A DNA stretch of 64,000 nucleotides, from positions 1,008,501 to 1,072,500 of the forward strand of contig NC_015499.1 of the NCBI RefSeq assembly GCF_000212395.1, in the 5' to 3' direction. The stretch is from Thermodesulfobium narugense DSM 14796 (GTDB lineage Bacteria; Thermodesulfobiota; Thermodesulfobiia; Thermodesulfobiales; Thermodesulfobiaceae). Positions within the stretch are counted from its first letter, which is position 1, and each line of letters begins with the position of its first letter. The notes under the pieces were generated by a model. That model was given only the letters and a program-made list of their open reading frames with translations. It ran no database searches and had not been told where the DNA came from. This document shows positions 54,810-64,000 of this stretch, piece after piece. The position numbers were made by a program, and so were the translations under genes.

Positions 54810-55538
54810 ATGAAAGAGTTCGACGAAAAGTCTCTTAAAAGATTTAACGGAAGAGATGAAAACAAAGTATATATTGCTTACAAAGGTAAAGTATATGATG
54901 CTACAAATAGTAAACTCTGGAAGACAGGAACTCATATGAATATTCATAATTCAGGCAAGGACCTTACGGCCGAAATTTCCAATGCCCCGCACAATGAAAG
55001 CATGCTAGAAAGATTAAACACTATAGGAATATATAAAGAAACTCCTCAAGATGAAAGGATTCCAAATTGGCTAAACAACATTTTAGAAGCACATCCAACT
55101 TTAAAAAGGCATCCACACCCAATTTCAGTTCATTTACCGCTTGCATATATGATGGGTTCGAGCATTTTTGCATTACTTTTTTTAATTTTTGGCTATAAAT
55201 CCTTTGAGGTCACTTCATTCTATCTTTTTGTAGCAGGACTAATATTCAGTATACCTGCAATATTAACAGGACTATTTACCTGGTGGCTAAACTATAGATT
55301 AAAATTATCTATACATATAAAACTTAAAATATTATTCACTATTCTAGTTGATCTTGATGCACTAACCTTGTTGTATATTAGAGTAAAAACTCCTACTGTT
55401 TTTTCTTCAATACACAGCAACGTTCAGGATTTAACATATATTTACCTCATTTTAATATTGCTCCTTACCCCTCTTACGGCAGTTATTGGATACAACGGAG
55501 GAGAACTGGCTTTTCCTACTAAAAAATTAAAGAAGTAG
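54810..55538 (+). CDS. Cytochrome b5-like heme-binding domain fused to DUF2231 membrane domain
   Basis: A 242-residue protein from the ATG at 54810, which follows GGGGTGA; the in-frame GTG at 54795 is less likely. Residues about 1-75 form a bacterial cytochrome b5-like domain (FNGRDENKVYIAYKGKVYDATNSKLWKTGTH), with histidines in TGTHMNIHNSGKDL. The rest is a DUF2231 domain of four membrane helices, beginning HPHPISVHLPLAYMMGSSIF, whose histidines could bind a second heme. A membrane electron carrier is plausible. It lies 18 bases before the ferredoxin and AOR genes. Confidence 0.78.
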   Translation: MKEFDEKSLKRFNGRDENKVYIAYKGKVYDATNSKLWKTGTHMNIHNSGKDLTAEISNAPHNESMLERLNTIGIYKETPQDERIPNWLNNILEAHPTLKRHPHPISVHLPLAYMMGSSIFALLFLIFGYKSFEVTSFYLFVAGLIFSIPAILTGLFTWWLNYRLKLSIHIKLKILFTILVDLDALTLLYIRVKTPTVFSSIHSNVQDLTYIYLILILLLTPLTAVIGYNGGELAFPTKKLKK

Positions 55539-55556
55539 TTAAGGAGGTTAAATCTA

Positions 55557-55970
55557 TTGAGAATAGAAATAAAAGATCCAGATCGCTGCGTAGGATGCGA
55601 AATATGTATGCTTGCTTGTGTTAGAAGGCAAGGATTTGCAGGACTCGCCAAATCAAAGATTGCAGTACATTCTTCAGGTGGAATGGAAAAAGGATTTACT
55701 GTTTTGGTTTGTAGAGCTTGCTTTGACCCACCCTGTGCAGCAGTATGTCCCACCAATGCTCTCGAAGTAAGAAAAGATGGAGGTGTAAATCTTATCTCAG
55801 AAAAATGCATAGGTTGCAAAAATTGTGTTGAAGCGTGTACAGTAAATGCAGTATTCTGGGACAGTGAAACAAATAAACCTAATATATGTACCTATTGCGG
55901 TTTTTGTGCCATGAACTGCCCTCATCACGTACTATACTTTAACAAAGAATGGGGGAAAAGAGATGTTTGA
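55557..55970 (+). CDS. Four-cluster-type ferredoxin subunit
   Basis: A 137-residue polyferredoxin of the DmsB/HycB kind. The cysteine groups are CVGCEICMLAC, CRACFDPPCAAVCP, CIGCKNCVEAC and CTYCGFCAMNCP, enough for up to four [4Fe-4S] clusters. The start is a TTG at 55557 with AAGGAGGT before it. It overlaps the AOR gene by 8 bases and so is almost certainly its electron-transfer partner, passing electrons toward soluble ferredoxin or the membrane protein upstream. Confidence 0.9.
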   Translation: MRIEIKDPDRCVGCEICMLACVRRQGFAGLAKSKIAVHSSGGMEKGFTVLVCRACFDPPCAAVCPTNALEVRKDGGVNLISEKCIGCKNCVEACTVNAVFWDSETNKPNICTYCGFCAMNCPHHVLYFNKEWGKRDV

Positions 55971-57720
55971 AGACAAATTTAGTCGCGTTCTTTATATAGA
56001 CCTTTCAAAAAAAAGCTTTACCATAAAATCTAGACCTGATTTATTCGAGAAGTGGCTTGGAGGAACTGGTGTAGGAATTCAAATACTAAAGGAAGAGTGC
56101 CCAAAAAATGTAGATCCATTTAGTCCTGATAATACCGTAATATTTGCAGTTGGACCTATTACTTCTCTTTATCCTCTTGCATCCAAAACTATTGCTATTT
56201 TCAAATCACCTTTAACTGGCAACTTAGGAGAAAGTCATGCAGGCGGCAGAAGTGCAGTAAGTATTATGATGGCAGGCTATGGTGCAATAGTTATTAAGGG
56301 AAAATCAGACATACCAGTTTACCTTTCAATATTTGACAATGAAGTCAGGTTTCATGATGCAAGGGCTATTTGGGGAATAAAGGATGCAATAACTGTTGGA
56401 AAGATAATCAGGCAAAAAGAGACATTTTCAGGTCAAAGGAGCATAATGAGAATAGGAAGAGCTGGAGAAAATCTTGTAAGCTTTGCATCGCTAAATACTG
56501 AAACTTATAGACACTTCGGAAGGTTAGGCTTGGGAGCCGTTTTTGGAAGTAAGAACTTAAAAGCCATTGTGATAGCTGGCAAAAGAACGATAAACTTATC
56601 TGATCCAAAAGCATACCTAAGAATCTATAAAAATATTTTAGATGAAACCACATCAAGTCTTATGAAGAAATATCATGACCTTGGAACAGCAGCAAACGTC
56701 CTTCCTCTTCACGAAATTGGAGGACTTCCTATTGAAAACTTAAACAGAACTTCTTATGAAGGTGCAATAGAGCTCTCAGGAGAAAATCTTGCTCAAAATT
56801 ATCTTGGAAGAAGAATAGCATGTACAGGTTGTCCGGTCGCATGTGTTCATATAGCAGCATTTAGAGATCCGCATGAAGAAGAAAAATATTTTTATAAAAC
56901 ATCTATGATCGGTTATGATTATGAGCCCATTTATTCACTTGGAACCATGCTTGGCATTAAAGATGCTAAGGGTTTCTTAAAGTTAATGGATAGAACCGAA
57001 AAATTAGGTCTTGATGCAATGTCATCAGGAGTAGCACTCGCCTGGGCTACTGAGATGTTAAACAAAAATCTTATCACTGAGAAAGAAACTTTAGTCAAAT
57101 TTTCATTTGGAAACTGGGAAAGATATATTGAAGGTTTAGAAAACATTGTTTCAATGCCAAATGATTTTTACAAAGCACTTGCAAAAGGCACAAGTTATGC
57201 ATCAAAAATTTACGGTGGTAAAGATTTTGCACTTAATTTTGGAAAAAATGAAATGCCAGGTTATCATACCGGACCAGCCGCTCACCTCGGATGGTTTTTA
57301 GGAGCAAGGCATAGCCACTTAGACAATGCAGGCTATAGCATGGATCAGAGCTTAAAAGGCAACTACCCAAGGCCAGAAAAATTAATAGATAATCTAATAG
57401 AAGAAGAAGCAAATAGACAGATTCTGTCAAGTCTTGTAGTTTGTTTCTTTGCAAGAGCTATATATCTTAACTTTGACAATACAATAAATTGCCTAAAAAC
57501 AATAGGCATAGATCTAACTAAAGAAGAACTTAAAGAATTAGGCATGGAAATTTATAGACAAAAGATGTCATATAAAACTCAGGAAGGATGGCTACCAAAT
57601 TTTCAAGATCTGCCAAAGAGAATTTTTGAAACCTCCGCTCCGTTCGGAAAAATCTCCGAAGAATACATGAACAAAGCAATAGATTATTTTAGAAAGAGAT
57701 TAGAAAAAGATTTTCGTTGA
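55963..57720 (+). CDS. Aldehyde:ferredoxin oxidoreductase (tungsten/molybdopterin enzyme)
   Basis: A 585-residue AOR-family enzyme, the normal length. The N-terminal pterin domain has the LYIDLSKKSFTI start and KWLGGTGVGIQIL. The [4Fe-4S] cysteines are Cys287, Cys290 and Cys294 in CTGCPVAC, and Cys494 near the C-terminus. The middle block RIGRAGENLVSFASL is typical. The family oxidises aldehydes, or reduces carboxylic acids with low-potential electrons. Tungsten or molybdenum is not determined by sequence. It is linked to its ferredoxin and the cytochrome b5/DUF2231 gene. Confidence 0.92.
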   Translation: MFEDKFSRVLYIDLSKKSFTIKSRPDLFEKWLGGTGVGIQILKEECPKNVDPFSPDNTVIFAVGPITSLYPLASKTIAIFKSPLTGNLGESHAGGRSAVSIMMAGYGAIVIKGKSDIPVYLSIFDNEVRFHDARAIWGIKDAITVGKIIRQKETFSGQRSIMRIGRAGENLVSFASLNTETYRHFGRLGLGAVFGSKNLKAIVIAGKRTINLSDPKAYLRIYKNILDETTSSLMKKYHDLGTAANVLPLHEIGGLPIENLNRTSYEGAIELSGENLAQNYLGRRIACTGCPVACVHIAAFRDPHEEEKYFYKTSMIGYDYEPIYSLGTMLGIKDAKGFLKLMDRTEKLGLDAMSSGVALAWATEMLNKNLITEKETLVKFSFGNWERYIEGLENIVSMPNDFYKALAKGTSYASKIYGGKDFALNFGKNEMPGYHTGPAAHLGWFLGARHSHLDNAGYSMDQSLKGNYPRPEKLIDNLIEEEANRQILSSLVVCFFARAIYLNFDNTINCLKTIGIDLTKEELKELGMEIYRQKMSYKTQEGWLPNFQDLPKRIFETSAPFGKISEEYMNKAIDYFRKRLEKDFR

Positions 57721-57752
57721 TTATTAAAAAATTTCATTTAAAATGATAAAAG

Positions 57753-57780
57753 CCAAAAATTATTATTTAATAATTTTTGG
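57753..57780 (+). terminator. AT-rich hairpin after the AOR gene
   Basis: CCAAAAATTATTA and TAATAATTTTTGG form a perfect 13-bp stem with a 2-base loop, 32 bases after the AOR stop. The T tract that follows is weak (AAAGTTTTG), so it is a probable rather than certain terminator. Confidence 0.5.
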
Positions 57781-57953
57781 AAAGTTTTGTTATTAATTTT
57801 TGTCTAAATTTCCTCCTAAAAACAAAAACAATTACAAAATAATTTACTACTCTAAACAGTCAAACTACTTAAAATTAAATTATAAATTTATTTATTTCTT
57901 ATGTTATAATTTATTTATGAAATATATTTCAAAATTGCTAAGGAGGGATCTAT

Positions 57954-59077
57954 ATGGCTGAAAATGATTTTAACTCGCTAATCAAGCACTTTTCACCAGC
58001 ATGGTTTGCTTCAGTCATGGGTACAGGCGGCTTTGTAAACGTTCTATATATTTTGAGTGCACACTTTGGTTTTTTGAAAATAATCGCTCAATTTTTGTTT
58101 TTTTAAATATTTTTCTGTTTTTAATTTTAATAATTCCATGGATATTAAGGTGGTTTTTGCACATTAATAATTTATTAGAAGATTTGAGTCATCCAATCAC
58201 ATCGAACTTCTTCCCAACGATGCCAGTTGGAGGATTAGTGCTTGGGACGAACTTCTTTTTAATAGGTAAAGATTTTTTCACCCATGACAGTATTGTTTTT
58301 ATAGGCAATATATTGTGGTTAAATGGCGTAATACTTTGTCTGATATTTGGCGTTCTTGTAACTTACAATATGGTTGTTAAAGAAAAGATAGAACCAGAAT
58401 TTATAAATTTTTCATGGTATATACCCCCAGTATCAACAATAGTGGTTCCTCTTTTGGGAAGTATGGTAGCAAGATCATATATAAATATAAACATAGATTA
58501 TGCACGTGCAATTAACTTTACAGATATTATCTTTTTTGGAATTGGTCTTTCTTTATTTATCCTTCTAAACAGCATTCTACTAAATAGATTTATAGTTCAT
58601 AGATTGCCAGGATCGGTTGCAACGCCTACCTTCTGGATAATACTTGGTCCAATAGGAGTAGGAACACTTAGTTTGCTCGGTATTGCAGACGTTTCAAAAT
58701 CTCTAAATATAATTGAATCAGCAGGATTGGAAACAATTAATTTTATGGTAGCAATATTTTGGAGTTTTGGTGTTTGGGCGTTTTTACTGGTAGCCCTAAT
58801 AACCTTAAAATATTTAAAAGGCGAGAGAAAGATACCTTTCACACTATCCTGGTGGGCTTTTATATTTCCTCTTGCAGCATATACGCTGTCATGCTATAGC
58901 ATATATCAATATTGTAAAGTCGAATACGTATTTTGGTACACATTAGTTCTTGCAGCGCTTTTAGCATTTCTTTGGATATTAACTTTTATTAGCTCAATTT
59001 ATGGAACATTTAGCGGAAAATATCTTTTCCCAACGTATGAAAAACAAGTGAGTACAGCTAATAAAGCTTTAAAATAA
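57954..59077 (+). pseudogene. TDT (TehA-like) family transporter, frameshifted at a T run
   Basis: The gene begins at an ATG at 57954 behind AAGGAGGG and reads KHFSPAWFASVMGTGGFVNV, the first-helix signature of the TDT family (TehA, Mae1, SLAC1-type anion and dicarboxylate channels). It stops after LFF in a run of seven T at 58098-58104. The other frame continues with LNIFLFLILIIPWILRW and runs to 59077, with SHPITSNFFPTMPVGG and six or more further helices. One additional T would give an intact protein of about 374 residues. It is either a pseudogene, a sequencing/assembly error in the homopolymer, or a slippage site. The 3' end overlaps the convergent gene by 20 bases. Confidence 0.88.
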
Positions 59078-60062
59078 CTTCATTGGGGTTTTTATATATA
59101 ATATAGTTTTCATTATGGCAAATGTACTTACCCTCAGGAGAGATTATTTTTCCTGAAGAAAGGATTTTTATTTCGTTATTGTATCTGAGTAATCCAATTT
59201 CATTATTCTTCGGGAAAATCAAAATTGAGTTTGTGTTTACTGGAATTTCCAAATTAATCTCTCTCCATTTGTGAAAGGGTTCATCTGTCTTGCCAACAAA
59301 TACCTTTGTTACATTGTCATTATCAACTTTTCCTATGTAAACAGTATCATCAGCACCAATTCCAAGAATTTCATATCCTCTATTTAAGAATAGACTTCCA
59401 ATCATATTTTTAAAAAGATATATTCTTCCATCACTTGATTGAATAAAAATTTGATCCTTATGTCTTAACTCAGACATTCGTATAATTCTGTTAAAAGGCA
59501 AACTAACACGTACAAATTGACCCATTATATCAATCCTATAAAGCATACTGTCACCAAATCTGTTAACAATATTCACATAAATCATATTTGTTAAAGTCGA
59601 TAGTGTAACATTTTTTACATCTTCACCTTTTCGAACATATATTTTTCCGACTTCCATATAATTGAAATTGTTAAAATCATATGCAACTAATGAAATCTCA
59701 TATTCATAGCCAAGATTTTTTTTATAGAAATATAATATTCTATCCCTATCCGGAAGCCAAGTATAATATTCAACAATTCCATCATCAACATCAATAATTT
59801 TTTGTAAGTCAGAATTTTTAGAGTTTAAAATAAAAATCTTGCCATCATTCAAAAAGGAAACATACTTTCCATCATATGAAGCACTAAGATCGTTTGCACT
59901 ATAATCAAATTTAACCTTAATTTTTTTAGGTAAATCTGAATTCTCATTAATCTTTTTAATATCAATATTGCCTGAAGTAAGAAAAATGTTATTGATATAA
60001 AATAAAATAAGAAATTGAACTAATATGGGTAATACAAACCAGATTAAAATCTTTTTCTTCAT
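59058..60062 (-). CDS. Membrane-anchored protein of probable beta-propeller fold
   Basis: A 334-residue protein with an N-terminal hydrophobic anchor (about residues 5-28). The rest is repeated strand pairs ending in aromatic-aspartate patterns (LSASYDGKYVSFLNDGKIFILN, YYTWLPDRDRILYF, FIQSSDGRIYLFKN), like TolB/WD40-type propellers. No enzyme motif is visible. It follows the phosphodiester glycosidase gene by 10 bases on the same strand, so they are probably co-expressed and both face the periplasm. Function is unknown. Confidence 0.65.
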   Translation of the reverse strand: MKKKILIWFVLPILVQFLILFYINNIFLTSGNIDIKKINENSDLPKKIKVKFDYSANDLSASYDGKYVSFLNDGKIFILNSKNSDLQKIIDVDDGIVEYYTWLPDRDRILYFYKKNLGYEYEISLVAYDFNNFNYMEVGKIYVRKGEDVKNVTLSTLTNMIYVNIVNRFGDSMLYRIDIMGQFVRVSLPFNRIIRMSELRHKDQIFIQSSDGRIYLFKNMIGSLFLNRGYEILGIGADDTVYIGKVDNDNVTKVFVGKTDEPFHKWREINLEIPVNTNSILIFPKNNEIGLLRYNNEIKILSSGKIISPEGKYICHNENYIIYKNPNEVILKLY

Positions 60063-60072
60063 ATAATTCTAC

Positions 60073-61125
60073 TTATTTAACCATAAAAACTGTTGGTACT
60101 GTTCTTTCTCCAAGAGGATTAGAAGGATTATTAATAACTCGACCTTTATAATACATTGTTGTAGAAGACCCTCCATCGAGGTTGGCGGCATTATAAGCGC
60201 CATATTTTAACATAATATCTTGAACATCTCTCAGAGTTGCCCCTACACTTTCAAGAGCTCTCCCATCAATAGTCAAAAAGATAACAGTTCCATCTGGTTT
60301 CTGACCAATTGCGGTCCTAGGTGCAATTCCCCAACCACCATCACCATTCCTTATCATTGGCTGACCATTTACAATAAGAGGTGGACCAAAGCTCACAGCT
60401 TCTCTTATATCCATCTCCTTAATTTCTTTCAAGTTAAATTTTCCAACTATAAGCTTGCCTTCAGAATTAAAGCCAACAATATCCCTTTTAATAGTATCGT
60501 TGACAAAGTCGCTATAATAAATTTTCCCATCATGAATAATTATCCCTTCAGGAACGCCTCCGGTAGCACTCCAGGAACCATTTTCAAGACCAAGGAAACC
60601 TCCCGCATTAATAGCCGCAACAGCATTGTTTTCTTGTGCAATTTGACTAACAGTTTGCCCTTCTTTTGGTAAAAGTCTAGAAACTCCGACTTTTACCCTC
60701 GTTGGATCCTTTATTAACATAACTTTGCCAACAAAATATTTGCTCCTAACTTCAAATAATTCAATAGTATTATCGTGATGATTCACAAAATTAAGAAGAT
60801 TTGGATTAGAATTTCCAAAAATAATAGAGTTTGTTTTATCCATAATGTTCTTTATTTTTTGCTCGGGTAAAAAGAGCGTTGCAAGAAACTGATGACTTGA
60901 CGTAGTCATTGCGGACTCAACCCACATATCTCTAATATTCGAAAATGGACCATAAAAAACAAGTGCTGGAATAACAACACACGCCAGCACTATTTGAAAA
61001 AGACAATATAATAAAACCTTTTTCAAATTAAAACGATGTTTAAATACAATCAAGTTATTATTTATACTTTTATTCAAATTCAAAATACTAGAAGCAAAAC
61101 ATTCGGAAGTAATATTATATCCCAA
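60073..61125 (-). CDS. Phosphodiester glycosidase (NAGPA-type) family protein
   Basis: The C-terminal two thirds match the phosphodiester glycosidase domain, also annotated as exopolysaccharide biosynthesis protein. Conserved blocks are AAINAGGFLG, SFGPPLIVNGQ, APRTAIGQKPDGTVIFLTIDGR and the C-terminal NLDGGSSTTMYYKG. An N-terminal membrane anchor (LLYCLFQIVLACVVIPALVF) places the domain outside the inner membrane. Such enzymes remove sugars linked through phosphodiesters; the substrate here is unknown. The start is uncertain: the longest reading begins with TTG at 61125 with no clear ribosome site, and a later TTG just before the anchor is equally possible. Confidence 0.75.
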   Translation of the reverse strand: MGYNITSECFASSILNLNKSINNNLIVFKHRFNLKKVLLYCLFQIVLACVVIPALVFYGPFSNIRDMWVESAMTTSSHQFLATLFLPEQKIKNIMDKTNSIIFGNSNPNLLNFVNHHDNTIELFEVRSKYFVGKVMLIKDPTRVKVGVSRLLPKEGQTVSQIAQENNAVAAINAGGFLGLENGSWSATGGVPEGIIIHDGKIYYSDFVNDTIKRDIVGFNSEGKLIVGKFNLKEIKEMDIREAVSFGPPLIVNGQPMIRNGDGGWGIAPRTAIGQKPDGTVIFLTIDGRALESVGATLRDVQDIMLKYGAYNAANLDGGSSTTMYYKGRVINNPSNPLGERTVPTVFMVK

Positions 61126-61192
61126 AAATTAATTTTTCATTAAAATTCTTAACATGTCCTTAAAAATAAATCAGTAAATTTAACAAAAAAAA

Positions 61193-61302
61193 TCTCCCGG
61201 CAACGTCCTATTTTCCCCAATAGTATCGTCGGCGCTAAAGGCTTTCACTTCCGTGTTCGGAATGGGAACGGGTGGGGCACCTTTGCTATGGTCACCGGGA
61301 GA
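61193..61302 (-). rRNA. rrf: 5S ribosomal RNA
   Basis: On the minus strand the sequence begins TCTCCCGGTGACC and contains the conserved GTTCCCATTCCGAACACGG loop region and CGCCGACGATACT, ending with GCCGGGAGA, which pairs with the 5' end. Eight T residues follow on the minus strand (A-run 61185-61192), a likely transcription end. It lies about 30 bases after the 23S 3' end. Confidence 0.96.
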
Positions 61303-61334
61303 AGAAGATTTCTCCTCTCTTCTTCTAGAGGAAA

Positions 61335-64000
<2,666 letters not shown>

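Overview
The window is about 64 kb of very AT-rich bacterial chromosome. It carries an outer-membrane efflux set (TolC, periplasmic adaptor, RND pump) and prepilin-like genes, so the host has a Gram-negative type envelope. The enzymes point to an anaerobic, autotrophy-capable life: formate-tetrahydrofolate ligase, an NAD-linked molybdenum/tungsten formate dehydrogenase with HndA/HndB/HndC-like subunits, acetyl-CoA synthetase, an aldehyde:ferredoxin oxidoreductase with its own ferredoxin, and a Ni/Co ECF importer. From gene content I would guess a thermophilic, Thermodesulfobium-like anaerobe. This is an inference only, because no 16S rRNA is present.

Layout. 1-3.5 kb: class II photolyase running off the left edge, a DUF996 membrane protein and a DHA2-type MFS exporter. 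3.5-9.6 kb: fhs (with a homopolymer frameshift at its 5' end), two unknown genes, a PaaI-type thioesterase, acs and a Bcp peroxiredoxin. 9.7-23.3 kb: a long minus-strand series with a MORN-repeat protein, AddB/AddA-type helicase-nuclease, ilvE, a membrane-anchored small protein, a PqqD-like protein (containing a 36-bp perfect palindrome), an OPT peptide transporter, a PepV-type dipeptidase and glutamate dehydrogenase. Read together, the last genes look like a peptide uptake, hydrolysis and deamination module. 23.5-27.8 kb: MerR-like coiled-coil protein, FAH-family hydrolase, TPR lipoprotein/secreted protein, HAD phosphatase and HD-GYP protein. 27.8-38 kb (minus): OppF/OppD ATPases without permeases, a nitroreductase, a fused and apparently degenerate inositol-phosphatase/ADP-ribosylglycohydrolase, DUF2892, then RND pump, adaptor and TolC.

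38.3-43.5 kb (plus): formate dehydrogenase operon. 43.6-46.3 kb: two-receiver diguanylate cyclase and a decayed insertion sequence. 46.4-50.3 kb (minus): tRNA-Arg(CCT), three prepilin-like genes and an aminotransferase. 50.4-54.7 kb (plus): NCS2 nucleobase permease and the Ni/Co ECF transporter cbiMQO behind a terminator-like leader. 54.8-57.7 kb: cytochrome-b5/DUF2231 protein, ferredoxin and AOR. 58-61.1 kb: a frameshifted TDT-family transporter, a propeller-like membrane-anchored protein and a phosphodiester glycosidase. 61.2-64 kb: 5S and most of 23S rRNA on the minus strand, cut by the right edge.

No CRISPR array, prophage or large stretch without genes was seen; no gap between genes exceeds 300 bases. 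The most notable items are two frameshifts at A/T homopolymers (fhs and the TDT transporter), the palindrome inside the PqqD-like gene, the fused pseudoenzyme-like protein, and a cysteine-free HndB subunit inside the formate dehydrogenase operon.
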